Source: Climacium dendroides
Lineage: Eukaryota; Streptophyta; Bryopsida; Hypnales; Climaciaceae
Direction of reading: 5' to 3'
Length of the DNA: 64,000 bases
NCBI GenBank assembly: GCA_950106755.1
Contig: OX467091.1
Coordinates: 20,291,538 to 20,355,537 of the forward strand
The translations under genes and the position numbers were made by a program. Below are positions 47,449-59,325 of the stretch, in pieces (the stretch's first letter is position 1; each line of letters starts with the position of its first letter). Below the pieces are notes generated by a model. That model saw only the letters and a program-made list of their open reading frames with translations, had not been told where the DNA came from and did no database searches.

Positions 47449-48148
47449 TACATAAGCCTCAGAGGTCTCAATCGATGAAAAGCATGGTGTCTATGTTAAA
47501 CGCTGCAGATGGAAAGACATGAAAGAAAGAGATGTAAAGCCTATTTATTTAACGTTACCAACTAGGTTCGTTCACTCAAAGTCTCAAACGGCCTCGGAAG
47601 ATTAGGGTTGGGAGAACTACCGCCTTTTTATTTGAATATTATGGACAGCCCACCTAACATTTGATGAGCCGTCTTCTAATTTTGACACCTTATTAGATTC
47701 TGTATCTTTTACTTTAGGATATAAGACTAACACATTTGAATGAGCGATCTCTTTCACGCATTTTGTCAGAGCTGCCTTCATTCATAAATATATTTTTTTA
47801 ACGAACCTTTTAATGAACACGGCTACAACGGTAGACTCATAAATTTTTGTTTTTGGAATGAAACTTCTTCCAGAGTTGTGACATCCCATTTATTTCACTA
47901 AATTCTATTGAAAGCAACAATATTTGAACTAAATGACGGCTCTGCCATATGAATAATTTCTACACCTACTGACAACTACACTTCACCAAACAATTTGTAC
48001 TTTTGGAATGTTATTGGTAGAATTGAAACAACATAATTTGTGTTTACTATATAGTACCTCACATCTTCTAGCTTCTGTCTTTATAGTTCAAGACTTCAAT
48101 GTATCTCTTGCTTCTAAATCGTTTGTTTTGCACTGCTGTTTTATCACC
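47449..48148. promoter_or_regulatory. Upstream region of the transposase
   Basis: About 700 bp before the transposase start. The reading frame is open back to an ATG at 48008, but the ATG at 48149 has a far better context (ACCATGGC) and begins the first protein-like segment. No specific promoter element is assigned. Confidence 0.35.
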
Positions 48149-50617
48149 ATGGCTTGCATTAGAGTAGATGGTCATGCAATTCCAGTGGTGTTTCCGTTGG
48201 TTGGTGGAAATCAAGCGAGAGTATCTAGTCATCTTCTACATGTACGTTTCAGGTTTGTTGAGTCTTCAATCTACATAGAAGAAGAGAGGAAGTCTGAATG
48301 TAGTGAGAACATGGAGTTTGTTCCTATTACAAAGAGTGAGGATGAGGATGGAGTTTGTTGGTTCCTTCCTTTAGGCAACTATAGAGCTTATGGTCTTCCT
48401 TTGTCCATTCAAAATGCATCCACGCAGATGGCTAGTCGCCAGTCCGATAACTCCACTGTAGATATGCCGTATGTCACAAGTGCAATCTCTCCTCGACTTC
48501 TTCAGAGCGAATTTCCAAGTCCTAGTCCAAGTACTTTTCTACGCGCTGTAAAGATTGAGAAATTGGACTCTGTAATAGATTTGTCAAGTGAATCAGAAGG
48601 AGAGTCACCTGACGTTACTGTCCGTGAGAAAACGCCATCCATTGGAAATAATGTTGATAGTCATGAGATTTTCCATTCCTTTTCGGACACCCAAACCAAT
48701 ACTTCTGCACAGTCTCCGTTGTCTCGTCCTCCATTGTATCCGCCTACACTTGATAGGAAAAGCATAATGGAATGCTTGAAGAATTTGAAGAGCATGCATA
48801 GATCTAGGAACGAACTGTCCACAATAGATTTGAATGCCATCAAGCACCATCAAGTTGGGTTTCTTCCACCAATCTTCAATGGGGATGTCATCTTCGAGTT
48901 GCCTCCATGCCGCACGTGGCCATCTTCATCGGCTGCTGGGAATTTGGAGGGGATGGACAAACGTTATGATGGACATGTGTGGTGTAAGGTACAAACTACC
49001 AATATTCATAACCCTGATAAGTTGAAATTCCGGAAGTCCTATTGCGTTGGTCATCTTGTTTGTGTGAATCCTGATTGTGAATATGTGAAGAGAGCTAATA
49101 AGTGCAATGAGACAGAGTGGAGTGGATATACAGTGTCTCCATTTGTAGTAGGCGACAATCCTTCTAAGGATTGTACGTTAGTTTGCAAACTTTGCAAGGA
49201 GACTCCAAAGTGTCTAAAGCAATGTGAGGCTAGAATATACTACTGCTATAGTGAGGTTCCTAAAGTGACAAGGGCTGCAATTCATCTTGGATATCATTCT
49301 CATCCAGTAGCAAAAGGCATGTATAGAGATTCTGCAGACAAGATTTGCGAACTCATTGCAGAGCAAGTGGCAAAGACCCCTACTGCCACAAACTCTGCCA
49401 TTGCTCTCTCTGCAAGCAAAGATTTCCTCACGACATATTTGTTTCACAACGGAGAGGGAGAGAAAGAGATGTTGAAGGGTGAAGAGCTAGAAGTGGTTAT
49501 GGATCGTTTCCAGTACCTAAGCAGTCCCAACATTAGAAACGTCATATCCTCATTTCGCTCAAACAACTATGGAGGCATCATCGACAACATAATGATGATG
49601 AAGAAACAGTCAAAATTTGAATTCATTCACGACTGCGTCTTTCCTGGCCAAGGAAAGGGGAAGGTGTTCATTTTCAAGATGCTCACTGAAGGACCTGGAA
49701 GTGGTGTGGACTTAGTGAAACGCATGCAACTTGGTGGAAATCTTCAGAATGCATGGATGATGTTCGACCACGTCAAGCGTGTAAAGGAGTGGACGACAAT
49801 GGCTTGCCATGTGTATGATCCAGATTACAAGAGGGTCATGACCATTGGAATTTGTGATATGCAATCAGAAGATACCGAGATTCAGGTTCTCTTTTGGAAG
49901 TGCTTGAATGCTGTAATGTCGCGACATGGAGTTGAAAACCCGAATTTTAAAGGATTTATGGCTGATAGTGCTATGGCCAACTGGAATGCCGTACGAATTG
50001 TATAGGGAAGTGGTTTTGCAGATCAGAAAATGGAGAATAGGGAAAGAACATGCTTATTGCATTGGAGTACTTCACTCCAAAAACACACACAGAAGTACAT
50101 TAAAGAAGCGTTTCAACAGCAGCACACTTTACTTTGTAAACAGTACAAAGATGCGAAGTCCATGGAGGAAGCAGAAAACAAATACTTGGCAATTCGGTCG
50201 TGGTGGTTGTCGTCAGGAGCCACTACTGAAGATGCTCTTCACCACTTAGAACATTGGCTTGCCTTTTGGCATTTTCGATATAGGCAATGGGGAGGATTCA
50301 TGCAAATGGTAAGTCAATTTCCTTGGACACCTTCTATCCTTGAAATTCCATTCGCAAATTTTATTTATTTTTAATTCAAAAAAATTTAGAAAAATAATTC
50401 ATATTTATATAATTTACTTAGAATGTCGATTCGATTTCCTAAATCATTGCTTTAAGGAAAATAGAAATGTTAAGGACTGTTTCAAAGTTGGTGTATAAAG
50501 AAGGACAATAAATACATCCATCAAATAGGAGTTGTATACATTAGATGAATTTTAGCATCTTAGAAAAAATTATCATTTTTTTTCCAAAATTTTCACAAAA
50601 AATTAGTGTACAAATCT

Positions 50618-50701
50618 AAAGTGGAGGTAAGAGGAGGGACCTTCAATACCCCCCTCGGATCCGACGGGGCTATATTGGATCCTTCTAAGTACCCTTACTT
50701 T
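50618..50701. repeat. Core palindrome 7
   Basis: Arms AAAGTGGAGGTAAGAGGAGGGA and the mirrored TCCTTCTAAGTACCCTTACTTT around CCTCGGATCCGACGGGG. Lies in the intron 50309-51091 of the transposase gene. Confidence 0.8.
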
Positions 50702-50907
50702 GGATTCATGTTTGAGGAATTCGGACAAAAAATTTCCAAAAATTGAAAAAAAAATGTGATGATTGTTGGGGTGACATAAAATCCCTAATTTAGATGTAAG
50801 GGGTTCATTTTTTGCCTCCAATAAAACATTGAGTAAAGGTGTTCTGAATTTGTATTTTTGTTTCAGGTTTAGGAAGAATTTTGAATTTCGCCCCCTAAAC
50901 CAAAAAC

Positions 50908-50981
50908 GAGGGTAGTAATAGAAATACCTGAGACCCTCATCGGATCCGACGGGGGTATTTGAAGTCCTTATTAACACCATC
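50908..50981. repeat. Core palindrome 8
   Basis: Arms GAGGGTAGTAATAGAAATACCT and the mirrored TATTTGAAGTCCTTATTAACACC around CATCGGATCCGACGGGG. Same transposase intron as palindrome 7. Confidence 0.8.
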
Positions 50982-52480
50982 ACTTTTTATTTATGGACTT
51001 ATAAATATTCATTTGTATCTTTGAGGGTTTTTGAAGATGGTATGAAATATTGAATTACCAAAGCGTAATATTTGAGTGGTTTCATTTTCAGGATTTGAGT
51101 TTGGAGGAACTTGCAGATATGCCTTCATGCAATTTGTCAGAAACTGTGCACAACAAGTGGCTTCAAATGTCTGGGAACAAAGGAAACAATCTCTTTGACG
51201 CTACATGTGATGACAGTATTCGTGCATGGATGCAAATGACAAATTACCGAGCGTACTTGAAGGGACACGCTTCTGGATCTGGTCCGTCGAAAGGAGAGCT
51301 AAAGTTGAGAGCAGCAAGACGTAGCGGTGATCCTAAGAAAATTGCAGAGGCTTTGAATTCATTGCCTGGTTCTGAAGGTGTTGGAACTCGCATTCCACAT
51401 TTAGAAGGAGAAGAGGTTTTTGGGAGCACAAAGAGGAAGTTAGACGTTCCCATTGGCGATGCAGGGGACTCGCATAGACCTGATAAAGTTAACTTTTCCC
51501 AACCTCGTGTTCGGACACGGTCCACGACAGCGTCAATAGAATCTTCAAGAGATAAAGGTAAGCAACCTCAAGTGAACACTCCGACACACGTTACGGTTGC
51601 GTTTGAAAGTGATTGTGATACATCGAAATGGCACATTGCAAGGATTAGTCACAAGTCCAATGCAAAATGTTATGCTCAACAACGAGATTCAAACATCACT
51701 TGCAAGGCAAAGATTGCCAAAGGTCGGAAGGGAACCCCTGCTCCAACCTATAGTGGAAGAAAGATAGATTACGGGACCAAGAAAGAAATAGTGGCAGACT
51801 TTTGGTTCTGTGCAGATGACATTGAACGGTGCGTCAAGGGTAACAAACGGAGGTGGGTTATGGAGTGGCCGGCGGTTCCTGAAGTATGGCCAATCTTAAC
51901 AGGAACAAATCTTACCCGAGAGGAGACGTTATTGTTGCAGCATGCTGGATTTCGACTTCAAGAGCGTCATGTGTTATCTCCTCGACGACTATTCAGTATG
52001 TCTAAAATATTTGAGACTGTGGTATATGACGAACCAGTTCCAAAAGACGCACACGTATATCCAACTATACGAAACAGTCGTACTATTCGCTGAATTGCAA
52101 ATGCACCTACAATTGAACAACGCAACAAGTGGGAGAGTGCTGGCAACATCAAAGGACAGATATTGGGAGTGACGTTGTTACCATTTCCTGGTTTAGGAGC
52201 GATTGTTTCACTACAAACTGGGGTTGAACCAAATTCAAATGTATATCGAATTACTGTGGGCATGTACCCATCGTGCACGTGTCCTAACTTTACTTCTATG
52301 GTAGTTTCAGCAATAGGAGGTCGACAGCAGTATGTGAATTGCAAGCATTTGTATTATTTTTTCCGGTACTTTTGCAAAATGGACGTAAATGAAGACAAGT
52401 TCATCCATGCACCAAGCTATAGCTTCAACGAGTTGAAGCTTATTTTAGTTAAGGCGGGGATAATAAGAGTGCTAGAATAA

Positions 52481-53154
52481 GAGCAGGCACTAGTTGAAAG
52501 TACTGCAATGGTATGATAGAAGACAAAATTTCATAGAATTCTAAATATTTTCTGTTTACTAAGGAAGTTATCATTTTCTTATGAAATTCATCATTTTGTT
52601 CATTTCCTCTTTCCACTTGTAGTTTGGATTTCATTAATATTAATTCCAAGACTTCAATCATTATGTTTTTATTTGGAAGTTTGATTGCTTTGTCATTATT
52701 TTTTGAAGTATACTATGTGTTCATTGAAGAAATTTTTTTTATGTTGGTGATCACTTCATTAAAAAGGATTAATGCAGCAAGAGGTCCAAGAGACTTAAAC
52801 ATGAAGGCATGGATTCTTTATCTCTACTTTTTTTGGATCATTGTTGCAAACTGTAAACCACACTTATGCAAGCATTCATGGTAGTTTGTTAGCACAGAAT
52901 ATCGATGAGTGCTGAAAATAGAGAAGAGTGCCTAAACCAATGTTCCCCGGCTCCTATTCATATGTCCCATACCGATTGGCATTGCGGATTGCACCAATAT
53001 AAAAGGTGTAATATCCGGTACTCAGGTGTTGTAGAGGACTATTTAGGGAATAGACTTTCTCAGTCATCTTGAGGAGAATTATATTCCCAACACTCCTGTG
53101 ATTTTGTTTAAAAAATTAAATGAAGCTTGTACAAAGGATTCAAGTAGCACTTAA
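52481..53154. other. 3' region of the transposase, no gene seen
   Basis: AT-rich sequence between the transposase stop and the right subterminal repeats. The 86-codon hydrophobic frame at 52624 has no support. Confidence 0.4.
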
Positions 53155-53539
53155 TATATTTTTTAATACACAGTCATAGGATAAGTGGTTATAGGTCCTA
53201 AATTTAGCTTTAATAGGAACTAAAACCCATTTTTTTTTTAGGTACGCTTTCTCCTAAAATCCTAAACAATGACTTTCATTCTCACCATGCGGTGGATTTT
53301 TCTAAAACAGAATAATAAATTTCCAAAATATTTACTCATCCACGGTCATAGGGTGCACGGATATAGGTCCCAAATTCAACATAAACAACCAAAAAAATTG
53401 AATTTTTTGAATTCTTTTAGCAAAAAAAAAATTTATTAAACAAAAAATGAGAAATTTCTGGCTCCCCGCTTCCCGATCACACTCTCCCCGCTCGCCGCTC
53501 ACAGGCTCACGGCTCCAGGCTCGCACGCTAGCGTCGTTG
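53155..53539. repeat. Right terminal inverted repeat and subterminal repeats
   Basis: Ends GCTCGCACGCTAGCGTCGTTG. Inward lie GCTCACAGGCTCACGGCTCC and ATCCACGGTCATAGG...ATATAGGTCC, the inverse of the left subterminal block. A second, diverged copy of the inner block (CAGTCATAGGATAAG...TATAGGTCCTAA) sits at 53167-53200. Confidence 0.7.
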
Positions 53540-53747
53540 GGCATAGAATGAGTGTTTATAGTGCTTAGAAATACAAAACTAGTGTTGCAGTTGGGACCTC
53601 GGAGCGTTGTTGACAAAAAACTTTGACTGTGAGTGCTGAAGTCAAGGAAATTTTTTTTTAGTGGACACTATTCATTTCTTGTTTTTATATTATTGCTTGA
53701 CATTTTGTCCCTTGTTATGTGACAAAGTGCAATGTTGAGCTTCAAGC

Positions 53748-56321
53748 ATGGATTTTTTCACCAATCCCGCGAACTTCATGTCCATGGCTTCGAGAGCGTT
53801 CCTTTTGTTGTTAATTGCCAACAAAGCTCTTGATTTCATTGGAGAAGATGAAATGGAAGAAGACAGCTTCAATGAATTTCCAATACTTGAGCAGTCTACT
53901 ACAATCTCTATTAAGGTAATTGAAGCTTTTTCTCAAGCACCGTTGTCATGTTGTGAATACGTTTACTATGTAAAAATATATATTTGTTGTTATAATAAAA
54001 GTTTTTTGGAGAGTTTAATTATCTAAGTGAAGTAGACTCTATCTTTTTTACCTCTATTAAACAATTATTTGACATTAATTCTTTCATTTTTATGCTTAAA
54101 GACATTTTAAAGGTTTATTTTGTGTTTGAGGTTGTTGAAATGAAAGATAAAGTTTGTTTTACTTTTTTTTTAGTTTTTAAATGAATTAGAAGTCTAAGGA
54201 GGGGATAATGATAGAGTTATGGGGCTAAAGAGATGACCAATGGATGAATATTTGTCCATATGATATTTTTTTAAGACTAAACTCACTTGCTTAGGTGGAT
54301 GGTATGGAAGTTTAGATGGCGGATGAGGTAAATTTTTTCTCTTCCTCCTAGTTTTGTTGGAGAACTGTGACTTCGGAGAGACATAGAATATGGTACATGA
54401 GGATTTTGGTAATGAAATTTTGAGAGATTGTTCATCATATTTTTGTTATTTTAAAACTCTATCACTTGCTCAATTTGGAGTTTCAATGTGAAAGTTATGC
54501 TTGAAGGAGTAAGTGAGGGATGATTGTCATAGAGTATGGAGGGCAGAATCTTTGAGGGCTCTTAACTAATTGATGGAGTGGTATTTTTTTTGAGATTTGA
54601 TGTATTAATAGATTGAGTTGTTAGTTTTCTAAAAAGTTATCACTCTCTTTGTTTAAAGTTAGAATGGAAAAGTTATGGATTTAGAAGTGAAGTAGTGAGG
54701 AGCTACCTTTGATTTGAAGTGAGAGGACTTTAATCGACTATAAAAGTTGAACAATATCATATTTTGAAGTGAGGTTTGAAAGAATTGTAGATAATTGTGT
54801 TAGATTTCTATAGAGATATTACAAGATTATATTGGAGTTAGTACGTAAAAGTTATGAGCTTACAAGTAAAGTAGTGATGAGTTGATTTTGAGTTGAAGTG
54901 GGTGTACTTTAAGAGATTATAAAAGTTGAAAAGTATGAGCTTTTGAGTTGATATTTGGAGGGTTTGTAGGTATTGGTGTTAGCTTCTTAAAGAATTATCA
55001 CACTCTAGATTTGGAGTCTTGAAGCGATTCTGACACTCATTTTAGTATTGGGTGCTTCTTGAAAGGGAGTTTAAGATGTTTATGTGCAACTTTTACTACT
55101 TTTATACAAACAAATGACATTTTTTTGGCCTATATAACACATTATGGGAGTATTTGAGCACGTGGTGTTTTATTTGATTTACTTGATACTATCTAAAGGT
55201 TTATGTGAATTTGTGGGTGTATTTGATTTTGTAGTCCTTCATTTTTCGAGCCAAATCTAATTGTAGCTAAATTCCTTGCATTTTTTTAAGGCAAGGCCTC
55301 TCTACTTGACACCATTGTATACTTTCCATCTCACTAATATGTATTGCCTTCTAGATGAAGAGCTCTATTATTGGGTCAAGCCAAAATCGATGATTTAGTT
55401 CTCACATTTCCTCCTAGAATAGTATAATGATGATTGTTGGCTAAATCTATTTAGAATGATAAAAACCATTGTCTTATATCTAATGGAATTACTGAAGCCT
55501 ACTATCTCCAAGAAAAATACAAAGTATCAGCTCGCAATTCCACCGCTTGTTAGAGTTACTTGTATTCTTTTCAAATTGACACATGGAATAAGCTTATTGA
55601 TTTGTAGCAAAATGTTTGTTGTCAGTTGTAGTACGGTATCCATGGTCTTGAGAGAAATTGCGCACGTGGTAAACATTGTTTTTTGTAGTAAGATTTCATA
55701 GCCCAGAAGTCATAAATTTTTGGAGACTAGCTAATTTCAAGCGGCTATGCGGACTGCTAGGAGTCATTGGAGCCATCGATGGTACTCACATCTTCATATC
55801 CAAACCTGAGTACGCCTCCTTTTACTTCAAATTAAGTAGATTTACTCTCAACTGTCAAGTGGTGGTGGGTTCTAATAAATGATCCTTAGATCTATTCATT
55901 GGTATGCTCGGCTCAACCAATGATTTGTGTGTACTAAGGAAGTCTTCATTTTACTATAGGATTATGTAGAATATATTATAGGAAGGTAGTGTGTCTTTTC
56001 AGGGCTTCAGTCCTTACTTGTTGGAGGACTCCGGTTACCTAATCTTATCGTGGTTAATGGTCTTTCATCGAGGCCAGGCCAATCTTTCTTTGGTAGAGAC
56101 CCTTTTTAATAAAAAACTTCAACCAAGACAAGGTGTAGTAGAGAATGCCTTTAGTATTCTCAAGTTGAGTTTCTGAGAGCTTCTTGGGAAATCTGATTTG
56201 GGCATTTCTTTTTTGCCTAATGTAATCACGGCTTATGCCATTTTACATAATATGTTTCTAGAACATTTATACTCCGACATGGAGAAGCTGCTAGGGGTTT
56301 TGAGGACAGAAGGCCTTTAAG
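53748..56321 (+). pseudogene. PIF/Harbinger (HARBI1-like) nuclease, decayed
   Basis: First exon 53748-53914 (MDFFTNPANF...EDEMEEDSF) ends at a GTAATT donor. The rest starts near 55365 after TTCTAG: YYWVKPKS, then MIKTIVLYLMELLKPTISKK, LAIPPLVRVTCILFKLTHG, the DDE part GVIGAIDGTHIFISKPEYAS, LFIGMLGSTNDLCVLRKSS, PYLLEDSGYLILSWLM and VVENAFSILKLSF...NVITAYAILHNMF. All blocks are in the HARBI1 order. Several stops (for example TAG in WVKPKSMI* and in the YYWVKPK-MIKT interval) and frame changes near 55680, 55880 and 55990 break it. The long intervening 53915-55364 is AT-rich and empty. Confidence 0.85.
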
Positions 56322-57171
56322 CACCTGACATTCAAAAATACGATGTTGCTGCAAAAATGTTTGATGTGGCTCGTAATGAGTTTGGTATGCCATAGGCTAT
56401 TGAGAAGCACAAGAACCTTTCCATCTTCCTGATTCTGCAACGTACTTCTACAACTTGAGACAACCACTATTTTGTTAATAGCCTATGCAGGTGAAGAGAA
56501 TGTCACAATGCTTTTCATATGTCATTGTCATTTCATTATCTTATTTCCTCTTAAATTCAGCAACACTATGATGTGTGTAGGGTGATGTCCATTTTCTGCA
56601 TTTCATCTTGTGGAACTGACGTCCATGTTCAAATGCTTTGTTTTGTGTATACAAAGGGAAGAACGGCAGCTACTCACTTTGTAGAGCGTTCATCGACTGA
56701 AGTCTATCACTTTAGTAATAGATGGCGGAATTTTATGAGACCTTTTTGTATAAGATGGAGAAGCTTCAAGGCAATATTTTTGAATTTTAGTTATATAGGT
56801 AGGAATAGCTCTAATTTTAGAAGTTGAGGTATAAAATAGTAGAAAGTGGATGTGCTTGAGGAAAGTCACATTCTTCTGCTATGTGAGCATTCTACATACT
56901 AGTAGTATCATGTTTGTAGCTTGAAAAGGCCTTTAACTATTAGAAAATGGTGTTCAAGTCAACAAAAATTTAACAATTTTTTGTTGATTGGGATACTGTA
57001 TTGACTGTTTTAATAATTTTTTGTTGATTTGATTCAAACTAATAAAATGGTCACTAAATTTTTGTCAATTCAAATAGTATAAAGTTCAGATCAACAAAAA
57101 AGTTGACACTTTTTTATTAAGAAGAAATACCTCTCATTTGTTGGTGATAAAAGAGGTGACTTCAGTGACAT
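56322..57171. other. Non-coding interior of the Harbinger element
   Basis: AT-rich; no motif recognised. Related sequence to the nuclease ends near 56321 (LEVLRTEGL-type end, then stop). Confidence 0.35.
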
Positions 57172-57341
57172 AAGAAAAGAGAAGACAAGCTCTTTACACA
57201 AATAGGGTGATAAAAGGTCAAATAAACCATATGGGATATGTGAAATTGTGAATGATTCATAGTCTTAATTCACATATCCCATATGGTTTGTTCTATCTTC
57301 TACCACCCCATTTGTATAAAGAGCTTGTCTTCTCTTCTAAT
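57172..57341. repeat. 170-bp hairpin related to the foldback family
   Basis: Arms AGAGAAGACAAGCTCTTTA and TAAAGAGCTTGTCTTCTCT enclose AAACCATATGGGATATGTGAA and its complement. The right arm matches the outer end of the foldback copies at 5481-6042 and 7675-8236 (ATCCCATA..., CTACCACCCCATTTGTATAAA). Confidence 0.75.
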
Positions 57342-58174
57342 TAAGTTATAAAGTTTAATTTATAATTCTATCTATGTGTTGTTTTTTGCCTATGTGGTGA
57401 TTTATACTAAGTCAGTTTTTAGTTTGCTAGGTGACAACCATTCATTGGGCAAATTTATAAATGAATTAATATTATTTTTTTGACTTGACTACCATAACAA
57501 AATAAACAACGGTTTTTTATTAGGTAGGATACAAATGACAATGTAATAATGCGACCGAGGATACAAACCACATCAACCTACGATAGCGCGACCGAGGATA
57601 TAAACGACATCAATACTTTTTTGTTAATTTTTGTTATAGTGGTCACTATTTTTCTACTAGTATTTGTAATTTTTTAGTGTTGTACAAGCCTGCACTATGT
57701 TCACTACTAAATTCCTATAATGAGACTTCATTCAATGTTTTTTGTATAAGTAGAAGCAAGATACAATTTCTTATGTGGAATGTTGTGGACTTCTAGAGTC
57801 TTTGTGATGTGGGAATAATTTGATTGGCAAATGGGGCACCTGGAGTTCATTGAATGCAATCATTCAATGACATTATTTGCTGTATTTTATTTGTGAATAG
57901 TGTCTTAACAACACCAAAAGCTTAAGCAGCTATGTATACATAGAGAGGATGAGCATGAAAAAAACTTGGAGCCAAGAAATTAGCAATTGCAGGGCTATTG
58001 ATTATTGAAAAACTAGTGACAAGTCTAAATGACGTTTGTGAACAACACTTGTATGAAATCCATGGATTTGGTAGAACAACTCCAAAAAAAATTTAATCAC
58101 TCTATGCTTATGTTCATGCAATAGATGGGGCATTGTGAACAACCATGTTACATACTTGATATGGTAGGATCAAC
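57342..58174. other. AT-rich, no gene seen
   Basis: Contains a short duplication (GCGACCGAGGATA(C/T)AAAC near 57551 and 57588). Nothing else supported. Confidence 0.35.
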
Positions 58175-59325
58175 CTAAGCATTTGGATCAACAAAATGAC
58201 TACTAGAAAGTTGTAGATCAGTAAGTACTATCGCACTCTTATCGTCATCACAATAGAATGGAGGCGCCTCTGCTTGAAGTTCCTTCTCTACTATTTTAGG
58301 GACACATAGCCTTGCACTCAAAACGTGCGACAGATCAGACAAGCATTGGACAATTTGTTCCTGTTTTTCTATATTAATTAATCTAACATTCATGTTTGAT
58401 AAGTGGGCATTTTCACATAGACATCTATCACGTTCCCTCTAATACTACATCTATTTAGAAAAGAGATGTAATTGGACATCTATCTTGGATCTTTTGAGAT
58501 GGTGACTAGCTTTTGCCATTTCTTGTATTTGCCTTGCCATGACTTCGCCACTTGCTTTTGTTGTTTCTACGATGATGTTGTGTCCCAATAGGTGTTTATG
58601 TCTAACTGTAGTGTTAGCTTCTCAACGTCGCAGCTTGAAGTCAGAAGTATTGTTGGAGCTCACAACTAGTGGCAAACCATTCCACTGTGCTAGATTTGGT
58701 GTAGCCGTCGGCAAGTTGAAACTAGCATTTGCAATATGTGCTCCCATATTAGCTGGTGTCAATGGTGAAGAGAGTCGGCCAGCAATGTTGTCACTAAACT
58801 CTATAGGTTTGAAATGGTCCACTAGATTTTCAATTTCAAGATCGATGTCAACTTGTTTTTGACCTCCATCATTTTGGTGTGTAGGTGTAGAGTAATTACT
58901 ATCTTCCGTGGAGACTAAGCAAGTCCCTAGTATGAGGTGGATTTATACTAGGGCAATTCCCCATACCATTCATGGATGCTATTGAAGATGTCATGAAAAA
59001 ATGAATGCGTCAGTCCTTCATTCTCCCGTTTTGCAGGTGTCATCTCTAGTACTCTATGTTGTTTGTACCACTCTTCGTGAAAAAATCTACAATTTGTTTA
59101 TAATCAGAAATAATTTGGTTCCATTTGGACTTGCAAGTTGGGCCATCGCGAGGGTATGGCAAAAATCCCGCCCTCATCACTTCAATGTTCACTCGAATCC
59201 ATTTTGTGGCATTGGGAATATCAAGTCTCTGCCATTGTCAACATCGAGTTCTTCTAAATGCATTTTCCACTTTGCAAAAACTAACATTGCAATTTCTAGT
59301 TGGGACCAGTCAGGTCCTCGATCTT
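58175..59325 (-). pseudogene. Myb/SANT-like partner protein of the Harbinger element, decayed
   Basis: On the minus strand the frame segments read RGPDWSQLEIAMLVFAKWK, KWIRVNIEVMRAGFLPYPRD, GPTCKSKWNQIISDYKQIVD (three helices of a SANT/trihelix-like domain, with a frame change between the first two), then FKPIEFSDNIAG, HNIIVETTKASGEVMARQ and NMNVRLINIEKQEQIVQC with stops between. This is the usual layout of the DNA-binding second protein of plant Harbinger elements: N-terminal SANT, C-terminal coiled coil. It is convergent to the nuclease, as in many such elements. The open frames on the opposite strand are shadows. Confidence 0.7.

Larger units (their letters stand above)
48149..52480 (+). 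pseudogene. MULE transposase with WRKY-GCM1-like and SWIM zinc domains, two nonsense codons
   Basis: Exons 48149-50308 and 51092-52480 join in phase 0 (GT-AG) and give 1182 codons with just two stops, TAG at 50003-50005 and TGA at 52091-52093. The N-terminal 250 residues are linker. Residues about 270-390 form a Cys/His-rich zinc domain (HNPDKLKFRKSYCVGHLVC, NPDCEYVKR, LVCKLCKETPKCL, HLGYHSHPV) of the WRKY-GCM1 type seen in MULE transposases. The DDE core includes TIGICDMQSEDTEIQVLFW and the second catalytic Asp in GFMADSAMANWNAV near residue 605; the first stop comes a few residues later. The C-terminus has a SWIM finger (CTCPNF...NCKH). TGA at 52091 follows CG-type decay (CGA to TGA). The single intron holds palindromes 7 and 8. 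Not functional unless the stops are read through. Confidence 0.85.
36220..53549. mobile_element. Giant Mutator-like element, 17.3 kb, with transposase and ParB-methylase genes
   Basis: The element is 36230-53539. GGCATAGAAT occurs directly at 36220-36229 and 53540-53549 as a perfect 10-bp target duplication, within the 8-11 bp of MULEs. Inside it, the left end CAGGGTTGCTAGCGTGTGAGC matches the complement of the right end (CAACGACGCTAGCGTGCGAGC) at 16 of 21 positions. GTGAGC-rich repeats and then GACCTATGACCGTGGAT follow on the left, and the same motifs in inverted orientation lie on the right (53338-53539). It holds a MULE transposase on the plus strand and an 11-exon gene on the minus strand. 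Termini are degenerate and the transposase is broken, so the element is old or dead in this copy. Confidence 0.82.

Noticed and set aside
50309..51091. 126-codon minus-strand ORF at 50603-50983
   Set aside because: It lies in the transposase intron and spans both palindromes; their self-complementarity creates the frame.
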